From Lactarius indigo (Eukaryota > Basidiomycota > Agaricomycetes > Russulales > Russulaceae): 64,000 nt of DNA. The position numbers and the translations under genes are program-made. This document shows positions 1 through 10,500 of this stretch, in pieces (position 1 is the stretch's first letter; each line of letters begins with the position of its first letter). The stretch covers positions 248,001 through 312,000 of the forward strand of contig JAFKAC010000031.1 in the NCBI GenBank assembly GCA_025766275.1, written 5' to 3'. The notes beneath the pieces were generated by a model, which was not told where the DNA came from, did not search any database, and worked only from the letters and a program-made list of their open reading frames with translations.

Positions 1-1418
1 CAAGCCCGCGGACATACTCCTCACGTGCCGCTTCTACGTCTCGAGTGTCTGCGCCGGCAGCTCCCTTACGCACCAACACGCGAACGGCCTGCCCTGACGC
101 AAACGCTCCATCGGACGCTCAGGACCCCTGCCGCCAAGAGGACGCCCACCCGACTCCCGGCGCGAAAGCACGCTGTGCGCACCTGGATCGATCACGACGC
201 CACCTGCAGGCGTAAGCGTGTGCCTGGTCCATGCTTTCAGGTCTCGCAGTGGCGTCGCGGACGGCGTAAATAGCGTGTGCGGCGGTCGTGGCCCACCGCC
301 GCCGGAGCTCGGACCTAAAGCCATGCCGTGGTATTCCAGAATCGAAAAGAGAGAAGGTGGGTTGCGACTCGAGGTGATGATCGTCGTCACGCCGGCGGCG
401 GTAGCGATCTCGGCCGCGATGAGTTTTGTTTCCATCCCACCTGTTCCTAAGCTCGAGCCGAGGGTCGCCGTGCTCACTGTAGCCAATGATCGTGATCAGC
501 GTATGTGGACGAGAGGACATGTAAATGGCGTTGGGTTACCTTGTGTACGAATCGCGGCGGTCGACTCTACGATTTCGATCAGCCGCGCCGAGGTATCTTT
601 CCGGGGGTTGGCAGTGTACAGTCCGTCCACGTCCGTGAGGAGGAAGAGATAGTCCGCGTGGATCATCGAAGAGGTGATTGCCGAAAGTGTATCGTTATCA
701 CCGAATTTTATTTCCTGGAACAATTATTAGGCATGCGTCCGAAAGGACGGACAGAATGAGATACCTACGCTGACAGAGACGGTGTCATTTTCATTCACTA
801 TCGGCACCACGCCCATGGAAAGTAGTTCTTTGAATGTGTTCACGGCATTGAGATACCTCGTGCGCTGGGAAAGAGGTTGGTCAATGCGAATGGCCAAAGA
901 TAGTCAAAGCGGTAAACGCACGTCCGAAATGTCTCCACGAGTTAGAAGCACCTGAGCGATGGGTTGACCCAGCTGGCCAAACAGATTGTCCCATAACGCA
1001 ATCAGTCTGCCCTGCCCAATCGCAGCCAACGCCTACGTGAAGGGTCAATAAAAATATATTTTTTTGGCTTTTGTTTTGACTTGCCTGTTTTCCGGAAAGA
1101 CTTTTTGGGCGCGCTGGCATCGCCATACGCTGCAGGCCGACGCCTATCGCGCCGGAACTGACGAGCACGACTTTAGTGCCCCGCAGCGCGTAGACGTACG
1201 ACGGTTTCGACGATCGCAGAGAGCGTTGATAGGAGCGGCTGGTGCGTCGTCTCGTGAACGATCGAGGACGTTCCTGTGCCGCCGTGGCGTGCGCGTTACG
1301 CAAAGAGGGGAGAGGGGGAAAGGGACGTGTCAATGCCATGCCGTGCGAGCCGTTGGAGGAAGAGGGGCGGATTCACACCGAGTTTGACTACTATGATGAG
1401 AGGCTTTGTGCGGACCAT
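1..1418 (-). CDS. PRO1: Glutamate 5-kinase (gamma-glutamyl kinase), 3' end off the window
   Basis: Phosphorylates L-glutamate with ATP, the first step of proline synthesis. I read six exons on the minus strand: 1379-1418 (ATG at 1416-1418), 1085-1273, 922-1032, 769-864, 540-714 and 476 to beyond base 1. Visible family motifs are VVKLGTSSIV at the N-terminus, [36 protein letters not shown] split by an intron, [13 protein letters not shown], and [20 protein letters not shown], followed by the start of the C-terminal PUA-like region (FIDxGAH-type segment). The intron at 1033-1084 has a GC donor (CAG|GCAAGT). Three single-base insertions break the frame: a T near 1185 (between GGGCAC and AAAGTC), and two C's near 105-130. 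Because this is normally an essential single-copy gene, assembly error is as likely as decay. Neighbour on the same strand is the dioxygenase gene. Confidence 0.9.
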
Positions 1419-2268
1419 GGTGATGGTCTTCGTGAGTAAGCGTGGGCGCGGTCTCGGTGGAGGAAGAAGGGAGCGATGTCTGGCGGAGCAGTCGAATTGC
1501 CTATCCTGGATTGGTCATACACCATCGCGACGAGCGAACCAACTTCAACTTGAACTCGATAAGTGCGACAAACAGCAAAGTATTGTTCCGTTGGCCTCGT
1601 GGGTGATGTATGCGCCAGCTGTCGCTACAAAACTTAGCTGCACTAGATGCATGCACCTTTTGACGACTCACTCAATATTAATTACTTAATCCTATGTAGT
1701 TTTCAACTGCGTCCTACTGCACCACACGTACGGAGACTCTATGTTTGGTCCAGTCGACACCGGTGTGTTCCACGATCAACGTAAAGTTCCTGCTGACGGT
1801 GATAGCGTTTTATGGCGTTTAAGTCAGTAAACCTCTAGGCAGCCATGCTCTGACTCATTTACGGCGGGACACTTCCTTACCACCTCATTTTAGTTGTCTC
1901 GACTGCAACGTTGAACGTTGACGTTGAGTAGACCTGGACGTTTTTTTTTCTCGATCTCGTAGTTCAGACAAGAGTTCAGATCTTCAGACCTGATTCACAT
2001 TCCTCAATTCTCCCTCGACACGGGAAAATAGGTTCTGTCGTTTCCCATGACGATGATTATAAACAAGAAGCACAGTTCTTTGAGCGCAGGTATGCACACG
2101 AACATTAAAACCATTGCCACCCACACTGGTTTCTTTTGAAAGTCAGTGGAAATTGCGGCCACTACCGAATATCTCGTCATCACTTGCCATCTCTTTTTGC
2201 TCTCTCAATGGGCTAAACATAGCCGAAATCCCATCAAACCGCAAGAATGATTCTGGTTTTGATTTTCA
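1419..2268. other. Intergenic spacer between PRO1 and the dioxygenase gene
   Basis: No coding region that I can support. It holds the PRO1 promoter (right of 1418) and the 3' flank of the dioxygenase gene. A T-run lies at about 1942-1950. Short open frames here have no recognisable motif. Confidence 0.5.
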
Positions 2269-3222
2269 TCACAACATGATCAGGTCCAATGGTGCCTTCG
2301 CCGCCTCCTCCTCTCCCTCGAGAATCCTCTCTACATTTGCTCCGAGCCGTTTACGTGCTTCGAGTGATAGCTGAGGCTTCTCAGAAGAGTAACCAAGTTC
2401 TGAAAAAAAAGATCAGCGCCTAGGGCACCGGAAGCACACAACGGACATACTCAATGATGGGTATTGCAAAGGAACCGTCTCTGTTTCCGAGAGGGAAGAA
2501 AGGTCAAGAGGGAAGGAGGGACCGATCCACGCATTGCGGACCTCGTGGTCCCTAGCACTCGATGAGGCAAGAAGACGGATACATGTTCAAAATACATCAC
2601 TTACTTGCGCTGTAACAGGTCAGGTATACATCAGTTGAAAGAAGCGTTACTCAAAAATGAGGGACGTACTTCTTCCTTGGTAAGAGGGTGTACCAGGACA
2701 CTGAAATCCCTCTCGTGAGTGATCACAGGTCTGTCCATCAAGGCCTATTTGCGTACCTGAGGTCGCCACGGTTCATACACAGATAAGAGAATACCGATGC
2801 GAACGACTCTGACGGGCACCAGATCTCGTACGAGCCTTGCCGTAAGGGGAAATTAGCCCATGGGGCGATACGAAGGAACAGAACGCGGATTCGCACCGAC
2901 TGGATGGGGGCCCATCGGTACCAGGTTCACCCGCCATAGCGGTACGGCTACAAATGCGCCGTCTCGTCTCAGTCGCAGGACGGCGTCACGGAGTTGCAAC
3001 GCGGCTTGGTGTTCATGTTCGTTCTTCTGATGGAAGTAGATGTCTGTGAAAAGGTCAGCGCATTAGCAACTCAAGAGAACTGTGCGACATACGAAAGTGC
3101 CACTCCCTGAGAACCAGAAATCAAGCTCGGTGTTTGCTCATCGTAGATGATTCGTGGGAATTCGATACTACGTACTTTATCTCAGACTCCAATACCTCTT
3201 GTAGATCAATAGGTGGGCTCAT
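2269..3222 (-). CDS. DOPA 4,5-dioxygenase family protein (extradiol ring-cleaving)
   Basis: Eight exons, all in phase, give 184 residues: 3176-3222, 3093-3106, 2897-3043, 2757-2835, 2670-2700, 2605-2609, 2451-2551, 2269-2399. Introns are 49-69 bp with GT-AG ends. Family signatures are EWHFHIYFHQKNE near residue 17 (the His pair expected to bind the non-haem metal), GAFVAVPLWRVN, PMGPHPVGSYEIW, NRGDLSVLVHPLTKEE and RNAWIGPSFPLDLS. Members open the aromatic ring of DOPA-like substrates; in Amanita the enzyme makes betalain/muscaflavin precursors, while in most fungi the substrate is unknown. The exon at 2605-2609 is only 5 nt and exon 2 only 14 nt. The frame is intact, unlike neighbouring genes. 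The start is the ATG at 3220-3222. The gene is divergent from CHAT copy A, sharing about 735 bp of upstream DNA. Confidence 0.92.
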
Positions 3223-3956
3223 TCTGAAAGCACGTGCAATATGGTGGGGGGGGTCAACTAAGATGATCACTGTCAAGGTCAAGGCCGCTCGATGCGCTCA
3301 GGTTTCTCAATTTCTGACTAAGGCTTGAATGATGCTGCGGGGTGCCATCAGCGGCGGCGGTAGCAGTTGAGGAAACGGACCGTGGATTCCCGGGCCGGTT
3401 ATTTCCCGTCTTGAGTATAGACCCACGCAGCACTGCCAGTGGTACTTACTGCACGGGGCGGTCCTCAGTCGTCCAATATTTACACCACCCTGCATTAATA
3501 ATTTTACCTTCCGTACTGCTTTACGGTACTGTTTATAATTGTATTTTATGGCTATGGCCCATGTTCACCTGAAGCAGATATTTCTCTCTGCATCCACCAC
3601 CGGCACCCCTCATCAATTAACCTCGTTCTCGCGTCGTGTTGGCTGCGGCCTGGACTTCGACGACTTCCTCAAGTTAACCGGCTGGCCGCCAAGCTTGTTT
3701 TCATATCCGTGGCCTCTGACTGTGACGGACTTCCGCAGTCGTAAGTAAATACTGGCTGTGGTTCTTTGTACGTCTTACTACAATTCTTCTATTTGGCACA
3801 CTGCCGCACACATGTTACCAACACCCTTGCCAATACCCTAGCCCTAGCAGTCGAAACGGGACCCATTTGTGATTCGCGTCTTTCTTTCGCCCTCAACATC
3901 CTAGCTTGTTTTTGCACTCACCCGCAATTTACGTTCCGATTCTCGAGATATTAAGA
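3223..3956. promoter_or_regulatory. Divergent intergenic region; upstream region of CHAT copy A
   Basis: No gene seen. At 3858-3865 is GGGACCCA followed by TTTGTG and a pyrimidine tract (CTTTCTTTCGCC). The same block lies about 100 bp before the start codons of CHAT copies D, G and H, so it is probably a shared promoter or 5' UTR element. Confidence 0.5.
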
Positions 3957-6900
3957 ATGGCCGACCTGCCCAGTAAGTCCCTAAAGCTCTCGGCCTCTGC
4001 GTCTTGCTTTCCGCGCCCCTCCCTGCTGACTTGGTCGCGGTCTTTGTTTACAGGGTCCATCGACAAAATCGATTCCTTCATCACTCGTTCTCAGGAATTT
4101 CTCTCCGGGTTACGTCGACCTCATCCTATCCGCCTCACTTGTATTCACAATCTGGCTACTGCACGACTTGATCGCTATGAGCTGTCGGGTGCAGTGGACG
4201 ATCTCGACAAGTCAATCGTTCATTTGGCCGAATCGATACTCTTCCCGCCTCGTTCGTGGCTAGAACACGGTCCAATGATCCTCCATACTTTGTGGCTCCT
4301 CGCTTCCGCACTATTCAAGCGCTCGATAGTGTCCGGGCAACCCAAAGACGCCATTTTGGCAGCCAATTATCTCCGCTATATTTTAGACCAGCCTTGCGAC
4401 GCATTCGGGGTCCCGCGCCATCTAGTCACGACAATGCTCATGGATGCGTTGGCCTCTCAGGCCGAGTCAAAAGCAGGAAATGTGATGCAGAACATTAGGG
4501 AGATGACAACCCTCTGCCGCGAACTCCTCACCTCGGATGTGTCCGATGGCGACACCACTCGCTCCATCACTCGCTTTGCCAGAACAGTTTCATCTCAAAT
4601 CCGTCCGTGGGTCCCAGATCAACCATTGGATCAAGTTATCGAGTGTCTGCGACTGGCGAGGAAGCACAAACCGGAACTGCAAAGTGCCCACTTCTCCCTT
4701 GCCTTTTGTCTCGGCACTCGCTATTGTATGACTTTTGTGAATGACGATTATGAAGAGGCCGCGTCTATGATGGACGAAATTATTTCCAGCTCCCCCAGAG
4801 ACAATCAGGACGAGTTCATAGCCAGAGTCCAACGGTTCGTGACGGGACTGGCAGTTGTCCGATCGAAGACGCACCGAATCCCGGAATATTCAGAGGAGGC
4901 AATATATCGCGCTCGCGCCTTTCTCAGTTCGCCTTCTGAGGAACACTCTTTTAATCCTCTTGTTAATTATTCCCTGGAAGACACCGAAAAGCAGCGTTTC
5001 CATTACTTCGGTTCTATGGAAGACCTTGGAACACGTTCCGGCGATTCGTGGGTATCTCGGCTGGTGGAGGCCTTTGGTAGGAAGGATGAAAGCGACGATT
5101 CCGAATTCAGTACGGTGTACAAGAAGGCGATGCACCTTGAAGACATTCTCTCCTGGCTCCAGAATAACGACGGTATGGAGATCGAAGAAGTCATCGAGGA
5201 CGGACGAACCACACTCGCATCATCCGATCGAAGTAGTCCATTTACATTTTATATTATCGGCTTATTCGGCTTGATCCTCTATGAGGCATTCAAGCGTACA
5301 AACGAAATCAGATATCTTGACGAGTCAATGAGCGCACTTGGTCAAGTTCTTGAATATCCATTCGCACGGCACATCCGCCCGGGGATACTTCGTCTACTTT
5401 CCTGGTCTTTGCTCACCCGTTCTGCGTGTTTTCGAGGTCGCTGTATGCAAGACGTCGATGAAGGGGTCAAACTACTCTCGCAGTGTGTCGACGACGGACA
5501 CGCGAGCTTGCTCGATCGATTCCGGCATGCATGCATGTGGGCTTCTTTTGCGCGGGCCTTCCGTCATCCGTCCACTTTGACCGCATACGAGACTGCTATA
5601 TCGTCGATGCAAAAGGCTCTACTCTTTGCGCCGACTCTGCAACTACAGTACACCACTCTCGCCGAGATGCCTGACTACTCTCATAGGATGCCGCTGGACT
5701 ATGCCTCGTATCGGGTCAATCAGCGTCAACTCGAGGAAGCGATCGAAACTCTTGAAAGGGGGAGAGCCTTACTCTGGTCCGAGATGCGTCACCTTCGTAC
5801 TTCGATCGATCAACTTCTTGAGGCAGACCTGGACTTAGGGCGCAAGTTCGCGGCGGTGAACCGGGACCTTGAGGACCTCACCACATCTATCCCACCGAGC
5901 CACAAATTAAGCATGGATAACGAGACAGCCGATAACCTTAGGGCGGTTGATCCGTTCAGTCGCCTCTTGCTAAAGCAGCGTAGACTTTTACAGGAACGCG
6001 ACGAGCTCATTTCACAAATTCAAGTCTTACCGGGATTCGACAGCTTCCTGATGTCTCCATCGTTTGATAAACTCCGTTCTGTCGCCTCACGTGGTCCTGT
6101 CATTATAGTTAACCATTCCAAATGGCGCTCTGACATCTTGATCTTGCTTCATAACATGCCTCCCTCTCTCATCCCCACCCCACCCAAATTCTACCACCGT
6201 GCGAGAAAGTTGAAGAATAAATTATTGGCCTCGCGAAACAAATGTGGGCTCGATTCAAGCCATTATGACCAAACTCTGGCCATTGTTCTCGCGAGGCTCT
6301 ACAAACTCGTTGGCAAACCCGTCATCGACCGACTCCGTGAGCTGGGAGTATCAGAACAGTCCCGCATCTGGTGGTGTCCAACATCCGTGTTCTGTTCTCT
6401 TCCTCTTCATGCCATGGGCCCAATCCCATCCGATGATGGCGAGACGCGCTATTTCCTGGATCTCTACATCTGTTCCTATACCCCAACTCTGTCCGCACTC
6501 ATCCAATCTCGTAATCGCGACCTCGCTGTGCGATCTTCGGAACCTCCTTCCCTACTACTTGTCGCGCAGACTGACTCAACTCTCCCAACTGTGAAAGGCG
6601 AAATCCAAGTCAGTCCAGGCTCTTGATACTAAAGTGACTAGCCTCATCTCAGACGCCGCGACACCCGCCGCGGTCGTCGATGGCTTTCGTCACCATCAAT
6701 TTGTCCACTTTGCGTGTCATGGTACACTGGAGGCCGGAAAGCCATTTGAGGCTGGATTCGAGCTCTACGGAGATGAGCGCCTGACCCTACTAGAAATTGT
6801 GCGCTCGCATCTCCCCACCGCCAAATTCGCATTTCTCTCTGCTTGTCACACGGCTGAAGGTTACCGAAGGAAGCATTGTCGATGAGGTGCTACACCTTGC

Positions 6901-7147
6901 AGCCGCGGTACAGTACTGCGGCTTCAAGAGTGTGGTCGGAACTATGTGGGCGATGGTGGATGAGGATGGACGGGACCTGGCGGAACACTTTTACAAGGCA
7001 TTGTTCTCTACTACTTCGAGGCGCGATCAAGGGGTACCGTATCACGAAAGATCTGCGAAAGCACTCCGGTTCGCGGTGAAGAAGCTGCGGAAGAAGAAGC
7101 GGATCGCCCTGGAGAGATGGGTAAATTTCGTTCATTACGGCGCATGA
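3957..7147 (+). pseudogene. TPR-CHAT protein, copy A (two 1-bp frameshifts near the 3' end)
   Basis: First coding exon 3957-3972 (ATG, 16 nt), intron 3973-4053 (81 bp, GTAAGT...TTTACAG), second exon 4054-7147. About 650 residues of TPR-like helical repeats lead to the conserved linker (AIETLERGRALLWSEMRHLRT) and a caspase-like CHAT domain. The proposed protease dyad is kept: His in FVHFACHG (about 6703-6725) and Cys in FLSACHTAE (codon 6844-6846). Two extra bases, one near 6611 (GTCAGTCC against GTCGTCC in sister copies) and one near 6857, shift the frame; without them the length would be 1035 residues, like copies D and G. The tail WVNFVHYGA and a 54-bp intron at 7162-7215 just after the stop match the other copies. 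By its ends (TEGSI, YGDERLT, first exon MADLP) it belongs with E and F. It may be intact if the insertions are sequencing errors. Confidence 0.85.
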
Positions 7148-9740
7148 CCGGGGGATAATCCGTAAGTAAACAGGTTGGCTTGGAGACGGATTAAGTACTT
7201 ATTACCTGTCCATAGCAGTACTCGCAAGGGCTCAAACGTTGTACCTATCGCGTGGCGTGAGCCACGCTATTATTCACCAATGAAGGATTCACAGACTGGA
7301 CACAATTGTATTTATACAACGGGTTTATCAAATAGGCATTACTGGTGCAATTGTGGATCTTTTCTTTTCTTTTTTTTTTTGAATCGATTTTATTCCGGGG
7401 TAGTACGTAATACAAAGCCGGTCTTCAGACGCAGAGCGAGAGAAATTGTACAGAAATTAAGTAAGCCGAGACTCACATGTGGGCGAGAAAGGGTTAAATA
7501 ACCGAGAAAATTAACTCAGCTAGGCGTCGATTGTGGATCTTTTCCCATCACGAGATTGAGATGCTAGTTATATGCTATGGGAAACATGGCTGACGTTGGT
7601 TCGATGGGTTCAACCCTTCATAAACACGCACGAGGCAGGCGGTCCGTCGTACGTGCTTCGAAGCATGCGTGAGGTTTGTGACTGCAGAGGATTCAAGAGT
7701 GATAGGGGAGAATGAAAAAGCAGAAAAAGACCAGATTGAGAAAGGACACAGAAGGGGAGGAGTGGAGAAAGCCGCAGCGAGACGGGCAGGGATCAGGAAG
7801 AACGGGCTTCGAGAGATTGCTACTACCGGGTTTGAGTGAGAGGAACGTGGTGTTGGCAAGGGTTGCAGCCGACTAAATCGTCAAGCAAAGATGCGTGGCC
7901 TCTGTCTGCTAGGATAAAGGGCACAGACTTTGTGCAGAGGGGCACTCGGGCTGTCGGACCCACATGGTGCGTCCGTCTACCACCCGTCTCCGAGGATAGG
8001 GGTCAATACAGTATGCCCAGAGGCGGAAAAGGCCAGGCAGTCAATAGCGGTTTTCGAACCTACGAAAGTTCTCGTCAGTGGGCTACTGCTACCCCTACCA
8101 CTGCGCCTTCCGAGTCGATTTAGGGAGCTTACCAGTCTTATGACCTGCCAGGGGAGTTGTCCAGTAGCAGGGCGCGGTGCGGCACGATCCCCTGTAGACC
8201 GGTTGCAAGTAGGTGAACGTGAGGGAGGCGGATGGAGGCTTCCTCTTCGGCTTAAGTAGCTAGCCAGCATGGCATCGGCGCTGCGTTCCCACACACACTC
8301 CGGACAGTTAAATCCGAAAAATCCCTTTCGAGGGCACAGCTACGCTTTCCCGACCCCATGTGGACTCCATCGGGGAGGTCTTGTCGCTATGGGACCCCTC
8401 CACCATCCGAAGATCCGATAGCGGCAAAAGTCTGAGGCGTGTGGCGGTGGGTAAGGAAGGCGAGCTGTGATGCAAGGAGTCGAGGTAAAGAATCGAGGAG
8501 TAAACTAAGCGAGAGACTAAGGAGAATAGGGAGACGGTGAACGGACTAAGACAAATGAGCGTCGAAACTCGGACAAGCGATGCGCCAATAAAGATAAGAG
8601 GAATGAGACGATAAGGACGAGTATGACGGACGAAGGATGGAAAACTTCGAGACCAATGCGTTTTAAGACCTTTCTAGGACCCGACCTGACGGTGAGCATC
8701 CCACCATAAGGTTCGCTATAGCACGTCATACAGGGTACTGCACCAGATGGGGCATCTGGTCCGAAAGCGGTGAAAACCCGACATGCCTCGAGGCCTGCTA
8801 AAAAAGAGCGGACTAGTCGTTGCCGCCAGAAGGGAAAACTCCGCGTATACACAATTGAGGGACGACTCCTTCATTTTCCATTACTCTTCAGTGCAGACAC
8901 GATGTGCCGTTCCACCGAATTGCCGCGGCTGTTTGAGGGATCATCACGCGCACGAGGGAGGGTGAGACAAGCGACCAGAAGCTATATTGAAGGAAGGAAT
9001 GGGAAGAACAGAGATAACAGGAGCAAGTGCAGGCGGGAATCAGGAAGGCACGGAGCGTCGAGGGTCTACGGAGTCCAGCGTTTGAGTGGGTCCCCCGGAT
9101 CGGAGCAGAATGGTTAGTTAATCGAATACGGAGGCATTGTGGGGAGCGAGGAGGCAGAGCAGTGACATGCGGGAGACAAGAGTGAAGGTGAGGACGCCAA
9201 AACCGAACGAGAGCGAGTGGGAAACGGTGATAGTGAGATAGCATTGAAAGAACTGTGTTGGAAGTCTCAGGGAAAACGGGACTATGACAGGGACTGAGGT
9301 GAACGAGACGAGGACGATGGCGGAAGATCCAAGACAAACGGACCTGCGGAGTTAAACTAGAGTATATTCCACCTGGGACATGGACCAGCTGAGAGAACCA
9401 CACATGGGTGAGGGAATGTCCGCAAGGCGCAGACACTATCTTGTAGACTAGGAGCCAGTGACCAAAGTAGCCGATACAGGCAAGGTAGATGAGATGGCCG
9501 GAGAGGGAGAGGGAGACACGGCAACACTAATGAAGTGGAGGGAAAGTAAGAGCACGATAGTATCTTTACGTAGTCACAGTGCGGCTTTTTTTTTATTGCG
9601 GTAGAGAACGCACGCACCTTGTCCTACTTCTAGAACGGGAACGTACGATGAAAACTCGAAGGGGAACCAAAATCAGGACGCATCTCCCTGACGAGGGGCC
9701 ACCAGACATTGATCCCTATGTGTGTGTTCTGCTTCGGTTT
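7148..9740. repeat. Spacer between CHAT A and B, with degenerate dispersed repeats
   Basis: No supported gene. After the 3' UTR intron of copy A (7162-7215) comes a T-tract followed by GAATCGATTTTATTCCGG at 7370-7400 (see the poly(A) retroposon entries). About 8480-8720 resembles 32080-32240, and about 8890-9560 resembles 61700-62450, judged by shared blocks such as GAGACGATAAGGACGA, GAGGAGGCAGAGCAG and GACGAGGACGAT. The long minus-strand open frames here (for example 8888-9436) look like consequences of this purine-biased repeat and carry no family motif. Confidence 0.55.
7370..7480 (-). mobile_element. Possible poly(A)-tailed retroposon 3' end
   Basis: Read on the minus strand the block ends CCGGAATAAAATCGATTC followed by a run of A's. 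It is similar in layout to 9750-9866 (plus) and 60928-61040 (minus), each with an AATAAA-like signal directly before GATCC/GATTC and an A-run. No coding part is visible. This copy is the most diverged of the three. Confidence 0.4.
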
Positions 9741-9749
9741 CGGACTTAC

Positions 9750-9866
9750 GAATTGGGGCGCCTCTAACTATCTGTGTTTCTTAAACGTACTGGGACTGGG
9801 CTCACGGTAAGACAGGTCTGTATCTCTGATATGTACTTCGGAATAAAAAAAGGATCCAAAAAAAAG
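9750..9866 (+). mobile_element. Poly(A)-tailed retroposon fragment (SINE- or LINE-end-like)
   Basis: The plus strand reads GTTTCTTAAACGTACTGGG, then CAGGTCTGTATCTCTGATA, then CTTCGGAATAAAAAAAGGATCC and an A-run. The minus strand at 60928-61040 carries the same ordered blocks, so this is a dispersed repeat with an AATAAA signal and A-tail. Its family is not identified. Confidence 0.5.
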
Positions 9867-10286
9867 AAAAAGAACCAAAATCAGAAAGGGTGCCAATGGG
9901 GACGATTGATGCCACAAATGGCGCCAACAAGGGCAAAGCTCTGAGTCGCCGTTCGGTTCGCCTATATAACCGACCGGACCGCATCTTCCGAGAAGCCCCA
10001 CCACAGGGTCTCAAACTCACCAGCACACTGTTTCAACCTTGGTTTCAACTTTTTTCGTTGGAGACCCGCCTCTGTGCGCATTGGGGTCCAGAAGCATATG
10101 ATGCGCGTCACTATATGTATCTATGCGTATCCCGTGTATCTTTTTTACTGCCTCTCACGGCTATTGGATCTCTAGAGATTCGGTTGCGGACTCGCGGTTG
10201 TGTGAACTTGCGTCTTCCCATCACGCTGATGTCTTTGGTAGGCAATTCCCACACTTGTTACCATGTATGTGGGTCCATGACAAACT

Positions 10287-10320
10287 CCCACAGTCAGTGT
10301 GAGAATATAGGCCTGCGCTC
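10287..10320 (+). promoter_or_regulatory. Conserved upstream element of CHAT copy B
   Basis: CCCACAGTCAGTGTGAGAAT followed by ATAGGCCTG. Nearly the same string lies before copies C, G and H, 150-250 bp upstream of each start codon. Its half-palindrome CACAN-GTGTG and the AATATAG block suggest a protein-binding site next to a TATA-like element. Confidence 0.5.
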
Positions 10321-10500
10321 CTTGTATGTCGTCTATTTGGATACCCTTGTTCAGCGCGTGGTGTGTTAGGTATTTCCCAGCTGTGTTCCTGCAGGCAACT
10401 CCATCCGAGTCCCACGTCTTCATTCATCCCAAAGTCGTTGCACCCAACATCCTGCGGTTCACTTTCTAGCACTCGGGAGTTTAACGTTTAACGTTTAACC

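Noticed and set aside
3973..4053. Reading CHAT A as starting at 3906 through the intron
   Set aside because: The intron is 81 bp and in frame by chance. The 16-nt exon and GT-AG intron are conserved in sister copies whose introns are not all multiples of three.
8888..9436. Minus-strand frame of 182 codons
   Set aside because: Ser/Pro/His-rich composition from the purine-biased repeat; the related repeat at 61.7-62.4 kb does not keep the frame.
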